Shown here piece after piece: positions 54,716 to 64,000 of a stretch of 64,000 bases of DNA. Position 1 is the stretch's first letter. The number at the start of each line of letters is the position of its first letter. The DNA is taken from NCBI GenBank assembly GCA_018105865.1, contig CM030832.1, positions 20,400,019-20,464,018 of the forward strand, in the 5' to 3' direction. Made by a program: the position numbers and the translations under genes. This DNA is from Metaphire vulgaris. Taxonomy: Eukaryota > Annelida > Clitellata > Crassiclitellata > Megascolecidae. The notes beneath the pieces were generated by a model. The model had not been told where the DNA came from and made no database searches. It saw only the letters and a program-made list of their open reading frames with translations.

Positions 54716-56852
54716 ATTGAAACACATAGAATACTCGAGATACAACTGGAATATATGTGGAGATCTGAAAGTTGTTGCAATTCTACTCGGTCTGCAGCTA
54801 GGCTACACCATGTACTGCTGCTTTCTTTGCGAGTGGGACAGCCGAGCTAGAGATTCACATTATGCGAGAAAGGTCTGGCCACCTCGCAGGGACTTGGTTC
54901 CAGGACAGAAGAACGTTAAACATGATCCTCTCGTTGATCCGAAGAACATTTATCTCCCACCTTTGCACATCAAACTTGGGCTGATGAAAAACTTTGTCGA
55001 AGCAATGAACAAAGAAAGTGAAGCCTTTACATACTAACGACAGAGGTTTCCACGCACCAGTGATGCTAAAATAAAAGAAAACGTTTTTGTTGGCCCACAG
55101 ATTCGAGAGATGCTCAAGGACAGTCACTTTGAGGGCCTTCTGCAGGGTGCCGAGCATGTTGCCTGGACGGCTGTCCAGGGATGTTGTTGCTAACTTGCTG
55201 GCCAACTACAAGGCGCCAAACTATGTTGAACAAGTTGTAAATCTGCTACAAGCTTACAAGGCAATGAAATGCAACATGTCACTGAAGATACACTTCCTTC
55301 ATTCTCACTTGGACTTCTTCCCGGACAATCTCAGCGCCGTCATTGATGAACATGGTGACAGATTTCACAAAGACATTGCCAGCATCGAGAAATGCTACCA
55401 GGGTAAGTGGAGCCCGTCTATGCTCGGAGACTACTGTTGGTCACTGATACGTGAAGCACAGGACAGTGGCTACAAACGAAAATCTACAGCAAAACATTTA
55501 TAATTTTCTCATGTCTTGTCATTATTGCCTAGATCCTTCTGTAGGATTATGTTGCAGAAGACGTTACAATACTAAATGCTAAATTGTCTATTTCTTATAT
55601 TTGTGTTCAGCAAGTCAAAATCTATTAGTTTAACCAAAATTTGCAGATGAAACAAAAACTAGCATAAAATTTGTTGACCAGTGAAACAAAGAAACTGGAT
55701 ATATTGATTCACCAGCTGAAAAATCTAAAGTTGGATATCATAGGACTTTCAGAGCACGATGGACACAGACAGGAGAATTTATGAAAGGGGTTTACAATAC
55801 TGAATTCTGGAAGATAGGATGGAAAACATTACGAGGGAGTTGCTTTTGTCTTGGGACCAGTGGCGGGCAGGGCTTTACTGGAATTCAGTTGTGTGAGCTC
55901 TAGGGCCTAGGCTGATGTAGGCAAGATTTATAACGGCTGTGGGAAAAGCAACAGTAATTCAAGGATATGCCCCAATATCAGCACCCACAGAGGAAGAACT
56001 TGAAGAATTCTATACACAATTACAAACCACAATAGACATCACTTCTAAATCAGATATCATGATAATAATGGGAGACTTCAATGTCAAAGTAGGACAAGAC
56101 TGGGAAACATGGACAGGTGCTCTGGGAAAATTTGGTTACGGAGAAGAAAATGAAAGAGGGCAAAGATTATTGCAGTTCTGCTTGAGCAATGACCTATATA
56201 GATAATGAATAGATAATGAATACAGGCTTTGACCAGAAGAAACCAAACAGGAAATGGACATGGGAAGCACCAGGAGGAAAAATAAAAAATATGATAGATT
56301 TGATCATTGTAAACAGTAGATGGAAAAGCAGTGTGACAGACAGTAGAGCATTTACAAAAGTAAATGTTGGATCCGACCACCAACGGGTGATGGCGGGCAT
56401 TAAAATAAAACTCTTAAATGCATACAGAATAAAGTGGGGAAAAGATTTGACTCTGAAAAACTAAAGGAAACAAACATGGCACAGGGATATCAAGCAACAT
56501 TGAAAAACGTAGAGCCCATCGAAGCAACAGATACAGTAGAAGACATATGGGAAAACATAAAGCACAGATACACAGAAGCAGCAAAATAAACTATTGGATA
56601 TATAAAAAGGAAACAAAGGCACCATGGATAACGCAGGAAGTACTTTATATGAGTGACAAGAGAAGAGATGAGAAATCATGACAGTGAAGAAAGCATAATA
56701 AAATATAACAGACTTTCTAGGAAAATAAAGCAACAATCAAAACACTGCAATGAAGCATGGATAAGAAACAAATGCAAAAAATAGAAAACCACAACAGGTG
56801 ACACAACCCAAGAATTATATTTAAAACTATAGATGAATTATGTGCGCATACC

Positions 56853-57175
56853 CAGGGCCTCCGAGAGGGGGCAGGGGGCAACTGCACAGAGGCCCGGCGG
56901 TCTGGAGGGGGCCCGGGCCGATGATGAATATGTATAATTAACAATAAAATGAGTAATAACACTAAAGAATGGTTAGATGTTAGCTCAGCAGAGGGGCCCG
57001 GCGAGCACAAGGAGGGCCCGGGACACAGTGCTACTAAAAAAGGTCGTCAACACTTTATAAACGGCTGACAAGCAAAAGAAAAAAGAAAGAAAAAAAGGTC
57101 GTCAAGAAATTAATACTTCTCAAGGGCCCGTCGTCCATTCTGCACAGGGGCCCGGAATTTCTTTCGGAGGACCTG
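56853..57175. mobile_element. hAT MITE, CAGGCCCTCCGAGAG family, copy 3
   Basis: 323 bp with ends CAGGGCCTCCGAGAGGGGG and TTTCGGAGGACCTG and perfect 8-bp duplications CGCATACC (56845-56852 and 57176-57183). It interrupts RTE-like sequence between the endonuclease and reverse transcriptase regions. The terminal sequences have drifted slightly, so it may be older than the other two copies. Confidence 0.95.
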
Positions 57176-58547
57176 CGCATACCACAAATAATATAATGAA
57201 TGTAAAGGATAAGAAAGGATATATCATAGAAAAGAATGATGAAGTCATTAACAGATGGAAAGAATACGTCGCAGACCTGTACATTAAACAAAACACAGTG
57301 GACGAAACAGTACTAGTACTATTACTATTACAGTGGTTCTCACACAGGGCAGTCCCTACTGAACCACTTTAAACCATGTCATGTTATGTTATGTTATGTT
57401 ATGTTATGTCATGTTATGTTATGTTATGTTATGTTATGTCATGTTATGTTATATTATGTTATGTTAATTACCAGAAGCAGTAAAAGAAGAAGAGATAGAA
57501 CATGTAATGAAAGAAGAATTTGAGAAAGAGATAATCTAAACAGAAATAAAGCGCCAGGATCAGACAATATAACAGCAGAGATGATCATGGCCGGAGAAGA
57601 GACATCAATAAATATACAAAATACATTATGTAAAAAAATTGACACAGAAAGAAAATGCCCGGAAGAATGGGGAGGGCAATTATTATACTGGTATACAAGA
57701 AAAATTATAAAACCGAATGCAGCAACTATCGTCCCATTAGTCTACTGAGTATACCTGGGAAGATATACACAGGAATGATACAAAAGAGGTTCAAAAAGTA
57801 TGTAAAAGAAATAGTTGCATAAGAACAGGATGGATTCAGAACAAACAGAGGGACGATAGACAATTGTTTGTGGTGAGATAACTAGCGGAGAAATTCTGCG
57901 AGAAAAACATAACTTTATGCAACAACTTTATAGGCTATAAACAAGCCTTCGACAGTGTGTGACAAAAGGGTCTGTGGAGGGTTTTAAGGAGTTATGGAAT
58001 ATCAGAAACTTTTGTACAATTGCTGGAAGACTTATACACAAAATGTGAAAGTGCTGTGAGGATAGACGGTGAATTGACGGAGTGGTTTAACATACTAGTT
58101 GGAGTCAGACAGGGATGCAATTTGTCATCATATCTATTGTCGCCGTATTATTGCTGGAAGCAATAATACAGATAGCACTAAAGGACAGTGACGCAGGAGT
58201 GAAGATAAGCGGAAAACTGTTAAATACCCTGCGTTTGCAGATGACATCAACCTTGTGACAGAGACAGAAGATGGACTGCAAGAACAAACAGATAAATAAA
58301 CAACAGCAGTAAGAGGTTTGGACTAAAAATCAATAAGGAAAAAACTAAGGCAGTGACAAATTTAATAGGAAAAAGAGAAAACGTGTAACATCTTACTCAA
58401 CAATGAAAGACTAGAGCAAGTCAGGAAATTCTCGTGTCTCGGAGAGGTCATGACAGAAGATGGAAATTGCAAGAAAGATATACAGAAAAGAACTGGACTA
58501 GCAGCCGCGGCAATTGGGAAATTAAATAATTGAAGTTTAAATAAGTT
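57176..58547 (+). pseudogene. RTE-like LINE reverse transcriptase, continuing the 51.4-56.85 kb element
   Basis: 57185-57305 reads NNIMNVKDKKGYIIEKNDEV and NRWKEYVADLYIKQNT. After a small insertion (57310-57470) it resumes with LPEAVKEEEIEHVMKE, NKAPGSDNITAEM (57545-57590), CSNYRPISLLSIPGKIYTGM-like sequence (57715-57780), QDGFRTNRGTIDN (57825), YKQAFDSV (57940), YTKCESAVRIDGELTEWFN (58035), GVRQGCNLSSYLLS (58100) and PAFADDINLVTE (ADD box near 58235). Stops are frequent but the domain order is complete. Confidence 0.8.
57310..57470 (+). repeat. LINE D 3' end with (ATGTT)n tail
   Basis: CAGTGGTTCTCACACAGGGC through GAACCACTTTAAACC is identical to the end of the LINE at 58548-59262 and is followed by (ATGTT)n at 57380-57466. 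It is a minimal, 5'-truncated insertion in the RTE-like LINE. Confidence 0.8.
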
Positions 58548-59262
58548 ATGTGGAAAGGGACTAAAAGTTACAAACGAGGAGAAAGATCTATGGGTCATCA
58601 TGCATAACAGCTCAAAGCCATCTAGGCAATGTGCAGAGGCAGCTAAGAAGGTCAACAAAATTCTAGGTATGATCAAAAGGACGATAGTGAGCAGAGAGAA
58701 GGGTGTAATAATAAGACTTTACAAGACATTGGTACGCCCACATTTAGAGTATTGTGTTCAAGCATGGTGTCCATTCCTGAAGAAAGACATAGAGACCTTG
58801 GAGAGAGTGCAACACAGAGCAAGAAAGATGATCAAGGGATATCATAGACTAACCTATTAGAAAAGGCTAAATCACTGTGGATTGACAACCCTGGAAAAAA
58901 GAAGAGAGAGAGGGGATTTGATCGAGACATACAAAATACTAACAAAGTGGAAATGGCAAGAGAAAGATTCTTTACAATGAAGCAGTATGATCGAACCAGA
59001 GGACACAGCATGAAACTGTTAAAGAAACAGGTTGGGAGGCATAAACAGCATTTTCTTAGTGCAAGAGTGGTGGACAAATGGAATGAACTCGATGAGGGGA
59101 TAGTAACGGCTACAACTGTAAACGAGTTCAAAATAAACCTCTGTAGTTTAGGATATAAGATTGGACGGGAACAACAGTGGTTCTCACACAGGGCAGTCCC
59201 TACTGAACCACTTTAAACCTTGTTATATTATATATTATATATTATATTACATATTATATTCA
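58548..59262 (+). pseudogene. LINE D (CR1/Jockey-superfamily) C-terminal part
   Basis: 58560-58857 reads KGLKVTNEEKDLWVIMHNSS, QCAEAAKKVNKILGMIKRTI, LYKTLVRPHLEYCVQAWCPF and ETLERVQHRARKMIKG. After a stop it goes on with LTTLEKRRERGDLIETYKIL, RTRGHSMKLLKKQVGRHKQH and FLSARVVDKWNELDEGIVTA. These are the post-RT segments of a distinct LINE lineage (LVRPxLEYCVQAW). The 3' UTR ends in a TTATATTATA tail (59222-59262). It inserted into the RTE-like sequence. Confidence 0.85.
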
Positions 59263-59460
59263 TCAGTGTTTCTGTCTCTCGACAGGTCCAGGTATCCAGT
59301 TTCTCCACTCCGATCGATATCTTGCTTCTTCTTTGAGTTCCTGATATCCTTTATTCATCATCCACTCCAACATCATCTTTCTCGGTCTACCTCTCACTCT
59401 CTTTCCCTCCATTTTTCCTTCGATTATTGTTTTTAGTAGAGAGTCATGCCGGAGGACATA
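59263..59460 (-). pseudogene. RTE-like LINE C-terminal scrap (minus)
   Basis: The minus strand is nearly the complement of 21235-21430, encoding LRHDSLLKTIIEGKMEGKRV, RGRPRKMMLEWM and NKGYQELKEEAR..RSEWRN. It ends at left with CAGTGTTTCTGTCTCTCGAC. Confidence 0.8.
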
Positions 59461-59590
59461 TATTATATTAATGATTATATAATAATTATTAATTATAATA
59501 ATAATTAATTAATAATTATATATAATATTATAATATATTATATTAATGATTATATTATATATTATATATTAAATAAAATTTAGACATCGA
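59461..59590. repeat. AT-rich low-complexity tract
   Basis: Interspersed TATATTA/ATAATTAT motifs, probably a degenerate LINE tail plus expansion. No gene. Confidence 0.9.
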
Positions 59591-59599
59591 CAGTGTTAG

Positions 59600-60400
59600 C
59601 CACAGACACAAAAACTATGGTAGGCCCTACACAAGACACTTCTATTGCCGATCTTAATGTATGGATCTGAATGCTGGAAGATGAAGAAAGAAGATGAAAG
59701 TAAAATACTTAGGCCTACATTCGAAATGACGTGCTTAAGAAGAATGATAGGAATGACAAGAAGAGATAAGATCAGGAATGAAGAAATCAGAGAAAGAACG
59801 AATATGAAAGACACGGCAATAGACAAAATCCGAAGAAGACTACAGTGGTTTGGACAACGGCTTCTATCCCCTCTTGCAGCCGGGTTCAATTCCCCCCAAA
59901 ATGACAAATCCCCCAATTACAAATTCCCTCTGTTAATTTGTTCCCTTGTAGACTTAGTATTATATTCAGCTTTTCATCCTTTGTGTTAGGCATAGCTATC
60001 ATTGATTACGTCATGGTTAGTGTTATTTTTAATCAATATCAGTCTCGGTTCATGTCAGATTAGTAGCAAAATATCCCCCCCATTTTTCCCGGGCGCAGCA
60101 GCGCCCGCCTTAAATAATGGATAGAAGCCTCTGGGTTTGGACAAGTTACAAGAATGGGAGAAGAAAGACTGCCTCTGAGAGCTCTGCGCTGTCATATTGA
60201 GGGAAACAGAAGTAGAGGAAGACAAGCTAAGAGATGGATAGATAATATAAAAGAAGATGTCGGGAAAAAATCTGAACACAGAAGAAACAACACATATGGC
60301 AAGAGACAGGAAGACCTGGAGTCATTTCGTATCAAACTCATCGTCATCATAGATGATGGAAGAAAAAGAAGAACAATGGAGCCAATGAGCTAATGAGCCA
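59600..60400 (+). pseudogene. RTE-like LINE C-terminal part split by a MITE
   Basis: 59645-59857 reads PILMYGSECWKMKKEDESKI, CLRRMIGMTRRDKIRNEEIR and KIRRRLQWFGQ. After the MITE (59858-60135) it continues VTRMGEERLPLRALRCHIEG, SRGRQAKRWIDNIKED. Removing the MITE with one copy of TTTGGACAA restores QWFGQVTRMG, the common WxGHVxRM block. Confidence 0.85.
59858..60135. mobile_element. MITE with 9-bp TSD TTTGGACAA
   Basis: 278 bp, flanked by TTTGGACAA at 59849-59857 and 60136-60144. The ends are CGGCTTCTATCC and GGATAGAAGCCTCTGGG, imperfect inverted repeats sharing GGCTTCTATCC. A 9-bp duplication suggests a Mutator-type element. The interior has a short GGGCGCAGCAGCGCCC palindrome near 60090. 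No coding. Confidence 0.8.
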
Positions 60401-60401
60401 A

Positions 60402-61726
60402 TGATCACAAAATCCTACTGAAACGCCTTTCCTCTGGTTTGGAATATCTTCTGTAGCTCACCGCTGGTTCCAATCCTATCTCCAATCTAGATCCTTTCAA
60501 GTTTCATGCCTGAATCAAACTTCATCACCCTCCGATCTATACTATGGAGTACCACAAGGATCTGTCCTTGGACCGGTTTTGTTCAGTTTCTACACTACCC
60601 CACTGTCATCCTTAATCAACTCTCTCAAATTGAATCATCAACTTTATGCAGACGACACTCAATTATTTCTTTCGCTTACTCCATCTTCCTTTAAGGCATC
60701 AATCTCTGAACCAGAATCAGCATTTTTGTCAATCTCATCGTGGATGTCAGCTAATCTCCTTGCCCTCAATCCCTCCAAAACAGAATTTCTCTTATTTGGA
60801 CTGCCACAACAACTGAAAAAAAATTGAAAATCCCACACTGATTTTAGCCCCAGATACAATAATAACCTCTGTTCCAACTGCAAAAAATCTTGGATTTACT
60901 TTTGACTCCTCCATAAATTTTGAAGCTCACATATCTCAACTATCAAAAACCTGTTATGCTCACATTCGTGATCTACGTCGCCTTCGCCCCTACCTTGATA
61001 TTAAAACTGCTTCCACTATTGCCACTTCAATAGTTCACTCTAAGTTAGACTACTGCAACTCACTGTTTCACAATCTTCCAAAGGCTTCCATATGTAAACT
61101 CCAATCGATTAAAAATGCCTTAGCTCGTGCAGTAACTAAATCGCCTAAATTTTGCCACATTACACCATTACTCAAATCTCTCCACTGGCTCAAGATAACA
61201 GAACGCATTGAATATAAAATAATATCGATAACTTATAACTCACTCCAAACATCAAAACCAGTCTACCTAATAAATCTGATAATTCCCCAACAACCTGGAT
61301 CTACTAGATCCTCTTCCCATGTAACTCTCCTTCGACCTCTGAAATTCTGAATCAATCATCTCTCAAAATTTGCAATCGTGCTTTTTCATATGCGGCACCT
61401 GAGCTTTGGAACTCAATTCCAATATCCCTTCGTTGTCTACATCAAAGCCAAATAACAAACTCTGAGTCACAATTTTCTCCCCTTCTTGCAACATCTCCTC
61501 ATGTTTTTCTTTCTAAACTAAAATCATTTCTCTTTATAAAATCATTTCCTCCATAGCTATAGCGTCCTGCCCACTCGCCCTTTTGATTAAATGACCCGGC
61601 ATGAATGACCCACCTTTGGCTATAGCTACTTCATTTGAGATTGAGCGAATAGGAATAAGGAGCTACTTCGGTGCATCTTTTGGAAGCGCTTTAGAAATTA
61701 ACGAGATTTTTTTACTTACTTACTTA
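60402..61726 (+). mobile_element. LINE B 5'-truncated copy
   Basis: Begins ATCACAAAATCCTACTGAAA within the RT domain (DHKILLKRLSSGLEYLL) and ends ACGAGATTTTTTTACTTACT. It covers YYGVPQGSVLGPVLFSFY, QLYADDTQLFLSL, WMSANLLALNPSKTEFLLF and, after 61000, HIRDLRRLRPYLDIKTAST and the ELWNSIPISL block. It is about 97 percent alike by eye to 34700-36020, so it is recent. A frameshift near 60825 and a small duplication near 61340 disable it. Confidence 0.85.
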
Positions 61727-62037
61727 ATGAGAGATCGCCTAACTTTCCATAGATATATACAGCTATGATTGAAGCATAGACTTTAATATTATATAATAAT
61801 AAATCTATGGGTGGAAGCTAGTACTCAGCCTAGTAGCATATTTTCGATCGGCTTTAAATCTTTGAAAGTAATATTATTTGGTTACATATAGAGCCATGGA
61901 TGATGTTACTGTAACACGAAAGCGAGGAAACACAGCTGATGCTAAAATTGACAAAAGGATTCGAGTAAGAATTAAAATTTATATAATATTTAAGGGCGAG
62001 AGGATGACAGATTTGTAACACGCTGCAGGCTGACGTA
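61727..62037. other. no gene recognised
   Basis: AT-rich spacer. Its last 60 bp lead into an inverted-repeat element. No frames or motifs of note. Confidence 0.4.
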
Positions 62038-62934
62038 CCGGTGTCGTATAAATTTTTTCGCCATAAATGCGGTTCCGGGGCGGAGCTAGCTGTTGCTACG
62101 GGAACCAAAATTATGCGTATACGTATAATTTTAGTTCCTCTTATAAAATATAGACCTATCGGTACTATAGGGGCTATCGGTATTCTAACCGATAGGTCAT
62201 AAATTTACGACCCGTATGCACAGGGACTAGTTATTTAAACGAGGAACAGGATATAAATTTACGACTGATTATGATAAAAAAATTACGACTGATAGCTTAT
62301 CCTATCGGTCGTAAATTTATGACCCATAGGTCATAAATTTGAAAGTGATTATTCGCGCTCGGAGCGCGAATAAAAACATACCGAGCGCGAATAACTATTC
62401 AGAGCAATTCGCGCTCCGAGCGCGAATATCACCGACCGCTTGCATTACAGTATCCTAGGGTTAGTGTTAGGTTTAGGTTTTTGCTGAGAGTAATGACTGA
62501 CCCATTGTCCATTGACAGCGCGGCTGTCCGTTGGTAGCGGATAACCGATAAGTACCATAATCGCTTCCTCTTTGTTTCCGAGCGCGAATAACTATTCAGA
62601 GCAATTCGCGCTCCGAGCGCGAATAACACCAGCCCATAAATTTATGACCCGCATACATAGGAACTATATATTTACACGAGAAGCAGGATATAAATTTACG
62701 ACTGATAGCATATCTTATCGGTCTCATTTTTCTTCTTTTTATTCATTTTCAAAGATAAACCTTTTTACTTGAAGCTTTGCACATTAATACGAAACACTTG
62801 CGGTCGGAACGTATTTTACAGTAATGGTTGCTATGGGTAGGCGGAGCTTCTAAGTAATTAACAAATACAAAGGAACCAATCAGAATTTGATCTGGTACTT
62901 ATTTTATACCGGAACTAAATTTATACGACACCGG
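62038..62934. mobile_element. TIR element with internal palindromes
   Basis: Ends CCGGTGTCGTATAAATTT (62038-62055) and AAATTTATACGACACCGG (62917-62934) are perfect 18-bp inverted repeats. Inside are several copies of ATCGGTCGTAAATTTATGAC-like motifs (62205-62340, 62630-62720) and palindromes of the type ATTCGCGCTCGGAGCGCGAA (62350-62430, 62575-62627). A block around CCGAGCGCGAATAACTATTC occurs twice (62380 and 62577). No gene is present. The flanks do not show an obvious duplication. Confidence 0.7.
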
Positions 62935-63030
62935 CTATCTAGTCACACTGAAACCCTAAAGTCGGTATATATATATGGTGGATTTTTCTTAACGTTTAGT
63001 ACAACGCCCCTAGATATGTGGTGATGGGTT

Positions 63031-63132
63031 TCTACGTGTGGTAGATATTACCAAGAGATAACTTTGCGCTTGTAACATGCCATAACATACACATAGAAAC
63101 ATTTTTATAGAGCAATATCTACCACACGTAGA
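63031..63132. repeat. 19-bp perfect inverted repeat
   Basis: TCTACGTGTGGTAGATATT at 63031-63049 and its exact complement at 63114-63132, 64 bp apart. It could be a small hairpin or the ends of a very short MITE. No target duplication is evident. Confidence 0.8.
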
Positions 63133-63477
63133 GGACTTGATACAACGCACCACAAGGCTGGGGGCGGTGTAGTAGACCTGATGGTGGGGCAGGATGCCTG
63201 TCCCAACGGGCTGGGCTTGGGCTGACACATCGGGGCGCCGGTCCTAGCGTCAGCCAGAAAAAGTAGTCTACACCCAATCTTAAGGAGAAGTCATTAAAGT
63301 GGGAGAAAATAGTTCCCAACAAGATGTAGAAGGTCGCTAATATCAAAATCTGGCAATTGTGAGCGGTCGTTACCTGCGTGTCAACAGGAAGCAATCTGAA
63401 AGTAGTCCGTATGTACTGAAAGAAGTTCCAATGACGACTGCTCCATAGAGATCCTGAGAGGTGTATTATGCTAACCC

Positions 63478-64000
63478 AGAGGTCGGCAAGCTTTTGGCAA
63501 TAGTGTGCCAAAGTTGGATTTGTAATTATTTCGGCGTGCCAACGACCTATCAATCTATCATTCTACCTGCCTTACTATGTCTTATATATATTACACTAGA
63601 AAGATGCTCGCTTCGCTCGCGCTCGCTTCGCTCGCAGTGCAGGATAATACTAATCCAATACCTATACCTAATACCCAATCATTGAATTCATGCTGAACAA
63701 CATTTCAATGAAGTACATACGCCACCTAGCCAAGCTCTGCGCCACGTAATAATTAGGCTTATGTACGTTAAAATCACGCAACTGTGACTATTTGTGACGC
63801 TGTACATGTATTTTTTGTGTACGTTAAAATTGTGCAACTTCCTCAAGCTACGCCCACCAACGCATCGCGACGTTGTACACATTATGACGCTGCAATGAAC
63901 AATTGAACGATGACGCTTTGTCAAACGCTTGAAGGTAACAGACAGAGAGACATACAGATAAGGATCTCGACTAAACCGCTTGGTTACCAATAGCAATGTC
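63478..64000 (+). mobile_element. hAT-like terminal sequence; remainder unassigned
   Basis: CAGAGGTCGGCAAGCTTTTG followed by GTGTGCC resembles a common hAT terminus. At 63607-63645 is GCTCGCTTCGCTCGC repeated twice, the complement of a motif at 47972-48010. No gene follows to the end of the window, and the element's other end is not seen. Confidence 0.45.

Larger units (their letters stand above)
52091..55503 (+). pseudogene. transposase-like gene of CACTG element, copy 2
   Basis: N-terminus at 52091-52207 (MMRYNCLVKGCELN to FCYI), resuming after the LINE at 53520 with FTLKSQKRSMTAIIKK, VWAPHICCSSRATSRRAWLA, FAIPMIWREQNNHVTDCYFC and NVTGFSSKN. Then an acidic linker, AELNDLVRDLDLSKNQAELL, LLSAFGSKHNPSEWRLFVDS (D near 54257), AVLLHNGNSYPSVPIG, NWNICGDLKVVAILLG (D near 54762), YCCFLCEWDSRARD (CxxC), LPPLHIKLGLMKNFV, MSLKIHFLHSHLDFFP and DEHGDRFHKD (near 55345-55375, D where copy 1 has E). 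About five frame changes or stops occur. The D, D, CxxC, E order resembles RNase H-fold transposases. That assignment is inference. Confidence 0.65.
51623..55683 (+). mobile_element. unclassified DNA transposon, copy 2 (longest), TIR CACTGGTCAACAA
   Basis: Inverted ends CACTGGTCAACAAGGTTTTT (51623) and, read inward from 55683, CACTGGTCAACAAATTTTAT. AAA flanks both sides (51620-51622 and 55684-55686). Excising it restores an RTE-like endonuclease frame, so the ends and 3-bp duplication are firm. It carries a LINE A (52208-53513) and a hAT MITE (54381-54715). Without these and their duplications it is about 2.4 kb. It keeps the central part missing from copy 1, where my proposed catalytic aspartates lie. 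Confidence 0.85.
51400..56852 (+). pseudogene. RTE-like LINE endonuclease region, split by the CACTG element
   Basis: 51560-51622 and 55684-56460 are halves of one endonuclease ORF. With 51623-55683 and one AAA removed the frame reads T-stop-NVRTL-stop-ETKKLDILIHQL, then LKLDIIGLSEHRWTQTGEF, KATVIQGYAPISAPTEEEL (55950), IIMGDFNVKVGQDWETW (56070) and KIKNMIDLIIVNSRWKSS (56280), ending VGSDHQRVMAGIKIKL (56370). These are the catalytic boxes of AP-type endonucleases (GDFN, SDH). The first stops fall in conserved tryptophan and tyrosine codons. A linker continues to 56852. Confidence 0.8.

Overview
This is eukaryotic genomic DNA, almost certainly from an invertebrate animal. Coding fragments carry spliceosomal introns, microsatellites are abundant, and every recognisable gene belongs to an animal-type transposable element (TE): P element with a THAP domain, Mutator (MULE), hAT, L2/CR1 and RTE-like LINEs, Ty3/gypsy, a tRNA-derived SINE and a 5S-derived SINE. 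I found no convincing host gene, so the lineage cannot be narrowed. The window is a dense, layered graveyard of TEs in which the order of insertion can often be read from target-site duplications (TSDs).

Layout. 1-1.7 kb: nothing recognised. 1.75-2.7 kb: decayed THAP fragment (+). 3.5-9.66 kb: one decayed P-element transposase gene (-) with several intact splice sites, interrupted at 6860-8721 by an unusual DNA transposon. 10.6-14.75 kb: LINE B pieces (+) and an L2-like LINE C (-), the latter split by a LINE B copy and a hAT-like element. 16-19.3 kb: hAT MITE, AT microsatellite and a TIR element with an unclassified DDE-like gene. 19.3-26.7 kb: LINE A, RTE-like pieces, LTR fragments and a gypsy integrase. 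26.7-28.4 kb: MULE transposase. 28.4-31.4 kb: LTR fragment, hAT end, RTE-like pieces and a telomere-like hairpin repeat. 31.9-36.0 kb: the most complete LINE B. 36.0-42.3 kb: an older LINE B copy broken by another transposase remnant, a tRNA-SINE, an RTE-like piece and a long CAT repeat. 43.0-47.7 kb: RTE-like sequence broken by LINE A and a MULE derivative, then a 5S-derived SINE and a 93-bp tandem duplication. 47.7-51.0 kb: GC-rich segment bounded by inverted repeats. 51.4-60.4 kb: RTE-like sequence carrying a second copy of the unusual transposon (51623-55683), itself carrying a LINE A and a hAT MITE. 60.4-61.7 kb: LINE B again. 61.7-64 kb: palindrome-rich MITE-like DNA.

Most interesting object. 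Two copies of a DNA transposon (6860-8721 minus, 51623-55683 plus) share the terminal inverted repeat CACTGGTCAACAA and are flanked by 3-bp duplications (TTA; AAA). In silico removal rejoins a P-element reading frame in one case and an RTE endonuclease frame in the other, so the ends are exact. The element encodes a cysteine-rich N-terminal region and a body with a plausible D...D...CxxC...E arrangement. The ends recall CACTA-type elements, but the protein does not resemble a CACTA transposase as I know it.
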